64,000 nt of DNA from Serinicoccus profundi (GTDB lineage: Bacteria > Actinomycetota > Actinomycetes > Actinomycetales > Dermatophilaceae): positions 1,302,001 to 1,366,000 of the forward strand of contig NZ_CP042862.1 of the NCBI RefSeq assembly GCF_008001015.1. Direction: 5' to 3'. The position numbers and the translations under genes were made by a program. Each line of letters begins with the position of its first letter. Within the stretch, counting starts at the first letter, position 1. The notes under the pieces were generated by a model. It had not been told where the DNA came from. It searched no databases and saw only the letters and a program-made list of their open reading frames with translations. Shown here piece by piece: positions 51,827 through 61,032 of the stretch.

Positions 51827-53218
51827 TCAGTGCCGCCCGACGAGCCAGGCGAGCAGCGAGGGTCGCTGCTGCTGGGGCACGGCGTCCTGGACCGACGCCG
51901 GAGCCTGAGCCTCCTCGCGGGCGAGGGCGGCGGCATACTGCGCCTGGGCGCCGGCGACGTATCCCTCCGGTGTGGTGAAGGGGATGTCGTCGACGCCGAC
52001 GTCCCCGCTGCGCAGGTCCACCTGCTCGCTGAGGTAGCGCAGCGCGACGACGAAGGTCGCGGCGAAGGGCACCGCGAGGAAGGCGCCGATGATGCCGAAG
52101 AGCGTGCTGCCACCCGCCACCGCGAGCAGGACGATGCCCGGGTGCATCTGCATGCTGCGGCCCTGGAGCATCGGCTGCAGGACGTTGCCCTCGATCTGCT
52201 GGACGGCCAGCACGATGCCCAGGACCCACAGGGCGGCCGTGAGGCCCTGGGTGACGAGGGCGACGAGCACGGCGATGCCACCGGCGATGACCGCGCCGAC
52301 GATGGGGATGAAGCCGCCGATGAAGGTGAGGACGGCGAGGGTGAGCGCCAGCGGCACCTGGAGGACGAGCAGGCCGATGCCGATGAGGACGGCGTCGACG
52401 GCGCTGACGATGGCCTGGGTGCGGATGAAGCCGCCGAGCGTGGTCCACATACGGGTCAGCGCCTCGGTGAGGTGCCGGCCGACGGTGCGACCCGTGGTGC
52501 GCCGCAGCCAGGGGAGGAACTTCGGCCCGTCCTTGAGGAAGAAGAAGAGCAGCACGACCATGAGGCCGAGCGTGACCAGCGCCGAGCCGACCGCACCGAG
52601 ACCGGAGGCAAGGGCACCGGCGGCCTCACCGCTGCGTCCCTGGAGCCAGCTGATAGCGGTGTTGAGGTATTCGTCGACCTGGGCGTTGTCGAGGTTGAGC
52701 GGTGGCCCGCTGATCCACTGGCGGACCTGACCGACACCCTCCGTGGCCTGGTCGAAGATCTCCCGCGACTGGCTGGAGATGGAGGGCACCAGGCCGGCGA
52801 AGACACCGACGACGAGGCCGAAGGACAGGAGAAGGGTCAGGATCGTCGACAACGCCGCGGGGAGCCCGAGGCGGCGACCCAGGGCGACGACCGGCGCCAG
52901 CATCGTCGCGACGATGAGCGCCAGCAGGATCGGCAACACCCCGAACCACACCATCTGGAGGACCCACCACAGCAGCCACAGCGCGGCGGCCACGACGATG
53001 AGGCGCAGCGACCACGCGGTGAGCCACATGAAGCCCTCGCCGACGACCTTCATCCGGTCGGTGCCCACGTTGGTCGTGGGGGCGGGTGCCCCACCGGGGC
53101 GGTGCCGGGCTCCCGGGACGGTGGGTGGGCGGTGACCCGGCTCGTCGGCCGGCTCCTCGGCGGTCACGTGCAGTGACGCGACGGCGCGGGCCTCATCGGG
53201 CAGGTCGTTGAGGGGCAT
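51827..53218 (-). CDS. AI-2E family transporter (PerM/YdiK type)
   Basis: 463 residues. The first 85 are soluble (LNDLPDEARAVASLHVTAEE). Eight membrane helices follow, with the family loops: VGVFAGLVPSISSQSREIFD, LMVVLLFFFLKDGPKFLPWL, FIRTQAIVSAVDAVLIGIGL, FIGGFIPIVGAVIAGGIAVL, and QQIEGNVLQPMLQGRSMQMH (the conserved QQxExNxxxP). The C-terminus is a soluble tail of about 70 residues. Despite the name, most members do not carry autoinducer-2; sodium/proton exchange has been shown for some. ATG chosen behind AGGAG. Confidence 0.9.
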   Translation of the reverse strand: MPLNDLPDEARAVASLHVTAEEPADEPGHRPPTVPGARHRPGGAPAPTTNVGTDRMKVVGEGFMWLTAWSLRLIVVAAALWLLWWVLQMVWFGVLPILLALIVATMLAPVVALGRRLGLPAALSTILTLLLSFGLVVGVFAGLVPSISSQSREIFDQATEGVGQVRQWISGPPLNLDNAQVDEYLNTAISWLQGRSGEAAGALASGLGAVGSALVTLGLMVVLLFFFLKDGPKFLPWLRRTTGRTVGRHLTEALTRMWTTLGGFIRTQAIVSAVDAVLIGIGLLVLQVPLALTLAVLTFIGGFIPIVGAVIAGGIAVLVALVTQGLTAALWVLGIVLAVQQIEGNVLQPMLQGRSMQMHPGIVLLAVAGGSTLFGIIGAFLAVPFAATFVVALRYLSEQVDLRSGDVGVDDIPFTTPEGYVAGAQAQYAAALAREEAQAPASVQDAVPQQQRPSLLAWLVGRH

Positions 53219-53349
53219 GTCACTCCTGGTCGGCTGCGGTCGGGGGGCTGACCTGTCGGCACACCGCAGCGACGAGTCGCCCGATGCTCGAGGTCCCCCA
53301 CCTCGGGGTCGAAGAGGAAGCATAGGCCTCCCCGCTGGGGTCGGGCAGC

Positions 53350-53387
53350 GTGAAGGGCCCGGTGCCGGGTGGCGCCGGGCCCTTCAC
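53350..53387. terminator. hairpin with perfect 13-bp stem
   Basis: GTGAAGGGCCCGG and CCGGGCCCTTCAC are separated by 12 bases. It stands 8 bases after the stop codon of the LVIVD/DUF305 gene (minus strand). It is a strong stem without a clear U run. The remaining gap 53219-53349 shows nothing else. Confidence 0.75.
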
Positions 53388-53394
53388 GGTGGGC

Positions 53395-55396
53395 TCACTG
53401 TGCGGAGACGAGCCGCTCCATCTGGTCGATCTGCACGCCCTGGGTGACGAGCATGTCGGTCGCCAGCTGCTGGACGGTGACGTCCGAGCCGTTGACGATC
53501 TCGTCCACGGCCATGTCGATCGCGCCCTCGTGGTGCGGCACCATGAGCTCGACGAAGAGGGCGTCGAACTCCGCGCCCTGCGCCGCCTCGAGCTGCGCCA
53601 TCTCCTCGGCCGACGCCATACCCATCTCCTCGAGGTGCTGCGGGTGACCGAGCATCTCCTGGTATGCCGTGACCTCGTCGGTCACCGGGTGGCCGTTGGC
53701 GCCCTGCCAGCCCTGCATGACGCCGATCTCGAGCTGCTGCTCCAGGAGCATCCGGTCGGCGAGCGCCGCGAGCTGCGGGTCGGCCATCCGGTCCTCGGCG
53801 AGCTGGGACATGAGGATCGCCTGGTAGTGGTGCGGGATCATCATCGACATGAACATCGCGTCGGCCTCGGCGGACAGCGCCGTGGCCTCCTGGCGGCTCT
53901 GAGCCGTCATCCGCTCGGCCTGCGCTGCGGAGACGACCTCGGCGCGCTCACCCGGAGCGGCCGGCACGATCGCCGACGTCGTGTCCTTGCCGTCGAGCCC
54001 GGGGGCGTCGCCGGCGCGGCTGCCGGAGCGGCCCGGGGTGAACGCGTACTGCGTCTGGGCGTTGAGGAAGTCCATCTTCGCCCGGTTGTCACCCTTGGTG
54101 CCGCGCACCTTGAGGACGTCCAGCCCCTGGGTGATGTCGCTGGAGTAGATGTGGCCGTTGTAGTAGTACGCCGACCAGGAGCCGCCGACGACGAGGCTGT
54201 CGTCGTCGATCGGGCCACGGTCGAAGTAGGCGATCCTCGGCGGCGTCGGAGTCGGTGAAGTCGAAGACCGACACCCCGCCCTGGTACCACGCCTGGACCA
54301 TGACGTCACCGTCGACGACCGGCACGATCGAGCCGTTGTGGGCCACGCAGTTCTCGGTGTCCTGCTGGTGTCGCGGGATCTTGTAGTAGCTGCGGAAGTC
54401 CAGCGCCGGGGCGCCGGTGTAGTCCACGTCGAAGATCGCGTTGGCGCCACGGTTGGGGCCGACCGCCTCGTTGCACGTGGCCGCGCCGCCGCCGCCGAGC
54501 TCGTCGGTGAAGATCACCTTCGACCCGTCGTTGTTGAAGGTCGCCGAGTGCCAGAAGGCGAAGTTGGAGTCCTGGACCTGCTCGGTGACGACCGGGTTCA
54601 CCGGGTCGGAGATGTCCATGAGGATGCCGTCACCCATGCAGGCGCCGGCGGCCAGGTCACGCTCGGGGTATGCCGTGATGTCGTGGCACCCGCTCGTGCG
54701 CGGCCCGCCGCCCTCGGGGAAGAGGACCGGCTCGGAGACGACCGCGGCCGACGCCGGGTCGTCCGTGGGCACCTCGATGACCGAGATCCCGTCGTGCGGC
54801 GGCTGGCAGTGGGGGAAGAGCGCGTTCGGCCCGTAGGAGGAGACGTAGAGGTAGTTGGTGCCGGAGTCCTCACCCGGGACGAGCGTGTGGGTGTGCGAGC
54901 CGCAGTCGGTGCGCACGGCGCCCGCGTAGTCCGGGCTCTCCAGGTCGGAGATGTCGAAGATCCGCATCCCCTCCCAGCCGTCGGGGTTCGCTGTGCTCGT
55001 CGGCGAGCTGGAGCAGGTGTCGTCGGTGCGGGCGTAGTCGACCGACATGAAGAGCAGCGAGCCGTCCTCGGAGACCGACACGTCACCCTGACCACCGGGG
55101 CACAGCACCTGGCTGACGAGCTCGGGGTCCTTGGGCTTGGAGATGTCCCAGATGCGGAACCCGTCGTAGTTGCCTTGGAAGGCGTAGTCACCCCAGAAGG
55201 AGATGTCGGAGTTGAAGGCCTCCAGCGGCGCCTGCTTGGGGGTGTTGCTCAGCAGCGTCATGTTGTCGCTGATGTCGATGTCGTCCGGGTCGGCCTGGAC
55301 GGCTCCCGGCAGGTACGCGACGCTCAGGGTGGTCGCGAGGGCGGCCGTCGCTGCGGTGCGCAGCAGACGGCCTGCCCGGTTCGTGGTGTCTGCCAT
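53395..55396 (-). pseudogene. secreted LVIVD-repeat / DUF305 protein, one-base frameshift
   Basis: ATG followed by a signal peptide (LLRTAATAALATTLSVAYLP, cut after AVQA). A beta-propeller-like LVIVD region follows: YAFQGNYDGFRIWDISKPKD, GMRIFDISDLESPDYAGAVR, GGVSVFDFTDSDA. At about 54240-54247 one base too many (GACGCCGCCGAGG) shifts the frame; the next frame goes on RIAYFDRGPIDDDSLVVGGS. It ends in a DUF305 domain with two His pairs (MFMSMMIPHHYQAILMSQLA; LMVPHHEGAIDMAVDEI) likely to bind metal. Whole length would be about 667 residues, outside the cell. As the rest is well kept, this may be a base-call error or a very young mutation. Confidence 0.8.
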
Positions 55397-55534
55397 GACA
55401 GCCACCTCCAGTCGTGAGGGGATGCCCTCGACCCTAGGCAGGTGACCCCGCGTCAGACGGCCGACTTGACCAAATCTTGGGGCAAACTTTGCCCTCTCCT
55501 GGGGCCGCGCGATCAGATCCCTGGGCTCTCTCTC

Positions 55535-55630
55535 CCACCGGGCGTCGCAGATGGTCGTGTGTGGGCCGACCGGGCGTCGCGGATGGTCGTCCCTGAAACG
55601 GCCCCGCAACCATTCACCACGCTCGGGGCC
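55535..55630. repeat. three units of the dispersed intergenic repeat
   Basis: Two units read CCGGGCGTCGCRGATGGTCG (55538 and 55570) and one in the opposite direction reads GCAACCATTCACCACGCTCG (55606). They belong to the same family as the units at 18.0 and 58.8 kb. Otherwise 55397-55678 shows no gene. Confidence 0.75.
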
Positions 55631-55678
55631 AAGAGGTCACGGGCCGTTGGCATACGAGATCTGGAATGCCCGAAGAGG

Positions 55679-58582
55679 TCAGGCCTGGCTGGCCTCCGCG
55701 AGCAGCTCGAGCACGTGCCGGTAGGGGTGTCCTGTGGCTCGGCTCATCCCGATCTCGCAGGTCCGGTTGGAGGAGACGAAGGCTGGCTGGCTCAGCGGTG
55801 TCGCGGCGGCGTTGCGATGCGGGTGGTTCTCGGAGCCTCGGCCTGCCAGTGCTCCCGCGGTGATCGCCGCAACCTCAGCCGCCTCTGCAGCGGTGGCCGA
55901 AGCCGTGAGCTCGGGGTGGAGCAGCCCTCGGTCGCCAGCGAAGGCGCAACAACCCCAGTCCGTCGGCACCACGACGTCCGTGGCGACCGCACGTGCCAGC
56001 GCGATGAGCGCCGGGGTACTGCCGGCCCGCTCGGAGGAGCAGGTCGGGTGGACCACCACCGTCCGATCACCACGCCGCACCCGCAGTCGGGGCAGGACCG
56101 TCTGGTGCACGAAGTCGAGGGCGTCCACCACGCGGAGATCCGGTGCGTGCTCGGCCAGCATCACCATGAGGCCCTCAACGCACGAAGACGCCTCAACGAC
56201 GATCGGCAGGCGCCCTTGCTCGGTCGCCCGCCGCAGCGCGGTGACCACCCGATCGGTCATTACGGCATACCCGGAAGTCATGCCCTTCGACTTCCATGGG
56301 GTCCCGCAGCAGAGGCCCCCGAGCCCTTCGGGGGTTCGCAGCGGGATGTCGGCGCGCACACACAGGTCGACCAGTGCTCCGGCCGCCCCGGAGCCGAGGT
56401 CACCGGTGTGCCCGCCGGGCTCGGTGCCGAACATCTCGCCGATGCAGGTGCTGAAGAGCACCGCCGCGGGAGAGTCCGGGTCCAGCTCCTGGCGCCGGGT
56501 GCCGCCCCCGGGCAGCCGGCCGTCGTAGAGCGGCACGGTGTCGGTGCCGGCCACCGCCCGCACCACCCGGGTGGCGGCCACCGGGAGCCCCGAGGGCAGC
56601 AGTTTCGCGGTGCTCAGCGCCAGCCCGCCGAGCGGGCCGACGGTGCCCCAGGCCCGGGCCGCCCCGGCCCAGGCGGCGTCCACGACCCGCCCCGCGGACT
56701 CGCGGCGCAGCCGGCGGGTCAGGTCACCGGTGTCGATGAGGACCGGGCACGCGCTCTGGCACATCCCGTCCACGGCGCAGGTCTGGTTGCCGTCGTAGTC
56801 GTAGTCGCGTTCCAGGGAGTCGGCGAGGGCGTGGTCGCCGGCCTCCCGCGCGGTCTGGATGTCGCGGCGCACCACGATCCGCTGCCGCGGGGTGAGGGTC
56901 AGGTCCTTCGACGGGCAGACCGGCTCGCAGTAGCCGCACTCCACGCAGCGGTCGACCTCCTCCTCGACCCGGGGGGAGGGTTTGAGGTCCTGCAGGTATG
57001 ACGTCGGCTCGTCCGAGAGCACGGCCGCCGGGTTGAGCAGGCCGCGTGGGTCGATGAGCCGCTTGAGCTCCCACATGACGGCGTAGAGCTCGTCCCCGTA
57101 CTGGCGGCGCACGAAGGGGGCCATGATCCGGCCGGTGCCGTGCTCGGCCTTGAGCGAGCCGCCCCGGCCGAGAACCAGGTCGACCATGTCCTCGGTGAAG
57201 GCCTCGTAGCGGCGCATCGAGGCCGGGTCGTCGAAGCGCTCGTTGAGCATGAAGTGCACGTTGCCGTCGCGGGCGTGCCCGAAGATCACCGACTCCTGAT
57301 AGTCGTGCGCGGCGAACAGCTCGGTGAGCGCCACGCACGTCTCGCCGAGCACGTCGACGCCCACGACCACGTCCTCCAGCAGGGCGTTGGTCCCCGCCGG
57401 GCGGGCACCGGCCACCGCCGAGAAGAGTCCCTTGCGGACCTTCCACAGTCCGGCCCGCTGACCGGTGTCTCGGGTGAGCCGGGCCGGGGCGGTCAGCGGC
57501 AGCAGGTCCAGGGTGGGGGCGGCCGCGGCCAGCGCGGCGTCCAGCTCGTCGCCGGTGCCGCCCTGCCACTCGACCAGCAGCGCGGCGTGCTCGTCCACGC
57601 CCAGCGCGGCGATCTGCGGTGGGCACCGGGGGTCCTGCTGGGCCACCCGCAGCGAGGCCGCGTCGAGCAGTTCGGCGGTCGCCACGTCGGTGCCGGCCAG
57701 CGCGGGCACGGAGCCGGTGGCCTCGCCGATGGTGTCGAAGACGAGCAGCCCGGTGGCGACCTCCGGGTGCACCGGGACGGTCGCCAGCACGGCGGACGCG
57801 ACGAACCCGAGGGTGCCCTCGCTGCCGATCATGAGGTGTACCAGCATGTCGAGCGGGCTCTCGAAGTCGAGGAGCGCGTTGATCCCGTAGCCCATGGTGT
57901 TCTTCATCGAGAACAACCGCTCGATGGTGGCCACCGACGTCGGGTCGGCGAGCACCCGGCGGCGCAGCGCCAGCAGCCCGGCCACCAGCTCCGGCTCCCG
58001 GGCCGCCAGCTCGGCCTCGGCGTCCGGGGCGCCCGAGTCGATGACGGTGCCCGAGGGCAGCACGAAGGTCATCGACTCCAGGGTGGCGTAGGTGTTGAGC
58101 TCGGTGCCGCAGTGCATACCGCTGGAGTTGTTGGCGATGACGCCGCCGAGCGTGCAGGCGCCCTCGCTCGCCGGGTCCGGCCCGAGCTTGCGGTGGTAGG
58201 GCGCGAGCCGGGCGTTCACCGCACGGACCGTCACCCCCGGCTGGACCAGGACCCGCGCCCCGCCGTCCAGGACCTGGACGTCGGTGAAGTGGCGGCGGGT
58301 GTCGACCAGCACCGCGTCCGTGATCGCCTGCCCGGACAGGCTGGTGCCCCCGGAGCGGAAGGTGATCGGCGCACCGACCCGGTCACAGGCGGCCATCACC
58401 GCGGCCACCTGGGCGGTCGAGGTGGGGCGGACCAGCAGCTCCGGTGTCAGCAGGTAGTGCGAGGCGTCGTGCGACAGCGCGTGCAGGTCCAGCGGGCGCC
58501 GGCTGACGGTGCCCGCCCCCAGCTCCGAGGCAAGGGAGCTCTCGAGTCGGCTCCAGGGGATCTCCAGGGTCGTCCGCGGCAC
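55679..58582 (-). CDS. FAD/Fe-S D-lactate (or glycolate) dehydrogenase, Dld/GlcD-GlcF fusion type
   Basis: 967 residues. An N-terminal VAO-type FAD domain (PITFRSGGTSLSGQAITDAV, GVIANNSSGMHCGTELNTYA) is followed by an FAD-oxidase C domain (IFGHARDGNVHFMLNERFDD, LKAEHGTGRIMAPFV). Two [4Fe-4S] motifs come next (CVECGYCEPVCPSKDL; CAVDGMCQSACPV), then two CCG-type domains (LGGLCCGTPWKSKG; DWGCCAFAGDRGLL). It oxidises a 2-hydroxy acid, probably D-lactate, and passes electrons to the quinone pool at the membrane. GTG is preceded by TAGGCT with seven bases between (58590-58595), a leaderless start. The frame is intact. Confidence 0.9.
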   Translation of the reverse strand: MPRTTLEIPWSRLESSLASELGAGTVSRRPLDLHALSHDASHYLLTPELLVRPTSTAQVAAVMAACDRVGAPITFRSGGTSLSGQAITDAVLVDTRRHFTDVQVLDGGARVLVQPGVTVRAVNARLAPYHRKLGPDPASEGACTLGGVIANNSSGMHCGTELNTYATLESMTFVLPSGTVIDSGAPDAEAELAAREPELVAGLLALRRRVLADPTSVATIERLFSMKNTMGYGINALLDFESPLDMLVHLMIGSEGTLGFVASAVLATVPVHPEVATGLLVFDTIGEATGSVPALAGTDVATAELLDAASLRVAQQDPRCPPQIAALGVDEHAALLVEWQGGTGDELDAALAAAAPTLDLLPLTAPARLTRDTGQRAGLWKVRKGLFSAVAGARPAGTNALLEDVVVGVDVLGETCVALTELFAAHDYQESVIFGHARDGNVHFMLNERFDDPASMRRYEAFTEDMVDLVLGRGGSLKAEHGTGRIMAPFVRRQYGDELYAVMWELKRLIDPRGLLNPAAVLSDEPTSYLQDLKPSPRVEEEVDRCVECGYCEPVCPSKDLTLTPRQRIVVRRDIQTAREAGDHALADSLERDYDYDGNQTCAVDGMCQSACPVLIDTGDLTRRLRRESAGRVVDAAWAGAARAWGTVGPLGGLALSTAKLLPSGLPVAATRVVRAVAGTDTVPLYDGRLPGGGTRRQELDPDSPAAVLFSTCIGEMFGTEPGGHTGDLGSGAAGALVDLCVRADIPLRTPEGLGGLCCGTPWKSKGMTSGYAVMTDRVVTALRRATEQGRLPIVVEASSCVEGLMVMLAEHAPDLRVVDALDFVHQTVLPRLRVRRGDRTVVVHPTCSSERAGSTPALIALARAVATDVVVPTDWGCCAFAGDRGLLHPELTASATAAEAAEVAAITAGALAGRGSENHPHRNAAATPLSQPAFVSSNRTCEIGMSRATGHPYRHVLELLAEASQA

Positions 58583-58587
58583 GCTGG

Positions 58588-58790
58588 TCAGCCTAGCGCG
58601 GCGCCGCCGCAGACCCGCAGCACCTGGCCGGTTACGTAGCCGGCACCGGGGGAGGCCAGGTAGGCGACCGCCGCACCGATCTCCTCGGGACGTCCCATCC
58701 GGGGCAGCACCTGCTGGCTGAAGTCGTAGCTGACGGTCTCCGTGAGCGGCGTGGCGATCGGTCCGGGGGCGACCGAGCTGCTGCGGGACG
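58588..58790 (-). pseudogene. short-chain dehydrogenase, C-terminal remnant
   Basis: About 65 codons match the end of SDR enzymes: SVAPGPIATPLTETVSYDFS, then LPRMGRPEEIGAAVAYLAS and GAGYVTGQVLRVCGG. The Rossmann part and the Tyr-x-x-x-Lys active site are gone. Upstream the sequence passes straight into the dispersed intergenic repeats, so recombination at these repeats may have removed the rest. The remnant ends five bases from the next gene start and overlaps its -10 box. Confidence 0.8.
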
Positions 58791-58834
58791 CCCGCGCGTT
58801 CGAGGGTGACGAGGTATGCCGTGGCCTCCCGGCA

Positions 58835-58980
58835 CTCGCGACCCACCGGGCGTCGCACATGGTTGTCTCGCGACCCACCGGGCGTCGCACAGGGTTGCGC
58901 CGGCCCGACCCCGGCAACCATTCGCGGCGCTCGGTGGTGGTGAGGGCGACCATTCGCGGCGCTCGGTGGGTGGTGGAGGG
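58835..58980. repeat. four units of the dispersed intergenic repeat, two in each direction
   Basis: CACCGGGCGTCGCACATGGT and CACCGGGCGTCGCACAGGGT (about 58838 and 58874) point one way. GGCAACCATTCGCGGCGCTC and GGCGACCATTCGCGGCGCTC (about 58912 and 58944) are their reverse-complement type. The array is a large imperfect palindrome between the SDR remnant and betT. Confidence 0.85.
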
Positions 58981-58986
58981 CTGGGC

Positions 58987-61032
58987 TCAGACGGTGCGCA
59001 GGAACTCCAGGTGACGCTCGTAGGCGTCCAGGCAGTCGTGGATGACCTGGGCCCGGGTGTAGCCCATGACGTCGTAGTCCTGCCCGCCCTCGGCCAGGTG
59101 CACCTCGAGCCGGGCGTAGCGGTCGCGGTTGCCGATCATCCGACCGCCGTAGGTCGGGACGGGGTGCAGGCCGACACGGACGCGGTAGACGAAGGGGTGC
59201 TCGGCCTCGACGGTCCGCAGCTCGACGAACTCCCCGCCCTCGGGGTCCTCGTCGTCCGGCGGCGCGATGCCGCGCGTCGTCTCGGCGTCGACCCCGCGCG
59301 TCCGCAGCTCGGCGGCCACATCGGTGAGCGCCGGCTCGACCACGGAGGCGAGGTAGGCCTCGGCGTCGTCGGTGTCGACGAAGTTGGTGGCCCGGGCGAC
59401 GCGCGCCTTCCACGTCTCCTTGTCGCCGCGGCCCTCGCCCACGGCATACGGGACCGCGTGCGTGCCGCTGCCCGACTCGACGCGGCGCATCTCGGTGCGC
59501 AACGCCTTGAGCAGGCCCCACATGACGAGGACGAGGACGATCGCGAAGGGCAGCCCCATGATGACCGTGGCGTACTGCAGGGCGTAGATCCCGCCGACGG
59601 CGAGGACGGCGATCGTCAGCAGGCCGGTAGCCGCCGCCCAGACGATCCGCAGCCACGGCGCGCAGTCCTCCTGGACCGAGCGCAGCTCGGAGCACAGGTT
59701 GCCCATGACCAGAGCGCCGGAGTCCGCGGAGGTGACGTAGAAGAGCAGCCCGACCGTGGTGGCGACCAGCACGAGCAGCCCCGCGGCGGGGTAGTCCTGG
59801 AGCAGCATGAAGAAGCCGCGCCCGTCGTACTCCTGCGCGGCGGCGGCGAAGTCGGCATCACCTCCGCGCACCCGGTCCAGCGCGGCGTTGCCGAAGATCG
59901 AGACCCACATGACGATGTAGGCGAAGGGGATGACCATCGTGCCGGCGACGAACTGCCGGATCGTCCGCCCCCGGGAGATGCGGGCGAGGAAGAGACCGAC
60001 GAAGGAGGCCCAGGCGACCCACCAGGCCCAGAAGAAGAGGGTCCAGAGGTTCATCCACTCGTTGGCCCCGTCGTAGGCCATGGTGTCCATCGTCATCGTG
60101 GGGAAGCGCCCGACGAAGTCGCCGACGTTCATCACGACGCCCTCGAGGAGCAGCTGGGTCCTGCCGGTGATGAGCACCCAGGCCGCCAGGCCCAGGGCGA
60201 GTATGACGTTGAGCTGGGACAGGAAGCGGATGCCCTTGTCGACGCCGGTGGTCGCCGAGATCGCGGCGATGGTGACGGCGAGGACGACCAGGCCGATCTG
60301 GGCGGCCAGCCCCTGCTGGACGCCGAAGAGCTCGCCGAGACCGAAGTTGAGGAACACCACACCGATGCCCAGGCTGGTGGCGACGCCGAAGATCGTCCCG
60401 AGGATCGCGGCAGTGTCGACGGTATGCCCGAGCGCGCCGTCGATGCGCCGCCCGAAGATCGGGGCGAGCGCGGAGCGGACCGCCAGCGGGTAGTTGAGGC
60501 GGTAGGCGAAGAATCCGAGCGCCATGCCCATGAGGGCATACATGCCCCATCCGGTGATGCCGTAGTGGAAGAGCGTCCAGACGGTCGCCTCCCGGGCGGC
60601 CTGCACCGTCTCGCCCTCGATGACCGGGGGCGCGATGTACTGCGTCACCGGCTCGACGACGGAGAAGAACATCACGTCGGTGCCGATGCCGGCGGCGAAG
60701 AGCATCGAGGCCCAGGCGAAGGTGGAGAACTCCGGCCGGGAGTGCGCCGGGCCGAGCCGGAGGGTGCCGTAGCGGGAGATGCCGAGGTAGAGCACGAAGA
60801 CGAGGATCACCGTGCCCAGCGCGATGTAGAACCAGCCGAAGGCGCCGCCGACCCACTCGGTCCAGGAGTAGATCGTGTTGTAGGCCTGCTCCGGCATGGC
60901 GATGGCCCAGATCGCGAAGAGCACGACGCCGACTAGGGAGGCGACGAAGACGGGCATCCGCACCGGTGGGGAGCCGGTCGGTTTGGCGGGTGGGGTCGGG
61001 GTGGGGGTGGCCTTCTCGGTGGTGGCGCTCAT
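58987..61032 (-). CDS. betT: BCCT-family choline transporter
   Basis: 681 residues. Twelve membrane helices carry the BCCT signatures: WASMLFAAGIGTDVMFFSVV (here GIGTD, where many members have GIGxG), NLWTLFFWAWWVAWASFVGL, FLARISRGRTIRQFVAG, and VTSADSGALVMGNL. A long hydrophilic C-terminal domain of about 170 residues (FVELRTVEAEHPFVYRVRVG, AQVIHDCLDAYERHLEFL) is like that of proton-driven, osmotically regulated BetT. It imports choline for betaine synthesis. The ATG shares one base with the betA stop (TGATG). Last gene of the visible bet operon. Confidence 0.93.
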   Translation of the reverse strand: MSATTEKATPTPTPPAKPTGSPPVRMPVFVASLVGVVLFAIWAIAMPEQAYNTIYSWTEWVGGAFGWFYIALGTVILVFVLYLGISRYGTLRLGPAHSRPEFSTFAWASMLFAAGIGTDVMFFSVVEPVTQYIAPPVIEGETVQAAREATVWTLFHYGITGWGMYALMGMALGFFAYRLNYPLAVRSALAPIFGRRIDGALGHTVDTAAILGTIFGVATSLGIGVVFLNFGLGELFGVQQGLAAQIGLVVLAVTIAAISATTGVDKGIRFLSQLNVILALGLAAWVLITGRTQLLLEGVVMNVGDFVGRFPTMTMDTMAYDGANEWMNLWTLFFWAWWVAWASFVGLFLARISRGRTIRQFVAGTMVIPFAYIVMWVSIFGNAALDRVRGGDADFAAAAQEYDGRGFFMLLQDYPAAGLLVLVATTVGLLFYVTSADSGALVMGNLCSELRSVQEDCAPWLRIVWAAATGLLTIAVLAVGGIYALQYATVIMGLPFAIVLVLVMWGLLKALRTEMRRVESGSGTHAVPYAVGEGRGDKETWKARVARATNFVDTDDAEAYLASVVEPALTDVAAELRTRGVDAETTRGIAPPDDEDPEGGEFVELRTVEAEHPFVYRVRVGLHPVPTYGGRMIGNRDRYARLEVHLAEGGQDYDVMGYTRAQVIHDCLDAYERHLEFLRTV

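Noticed and set aside
51827-53218. Autoinducer-2 exporter function
   Set aside because: The family name comes from one early report; most members do other transport. Only the family is claimed.
55679-59695. Extension of the D-lactate dehydrogenase-like frame far upstream into betT
   Set aside because: The family N-terminus and a leaderless promoter fix the start at 58582; upstream codons are shadow of betT.
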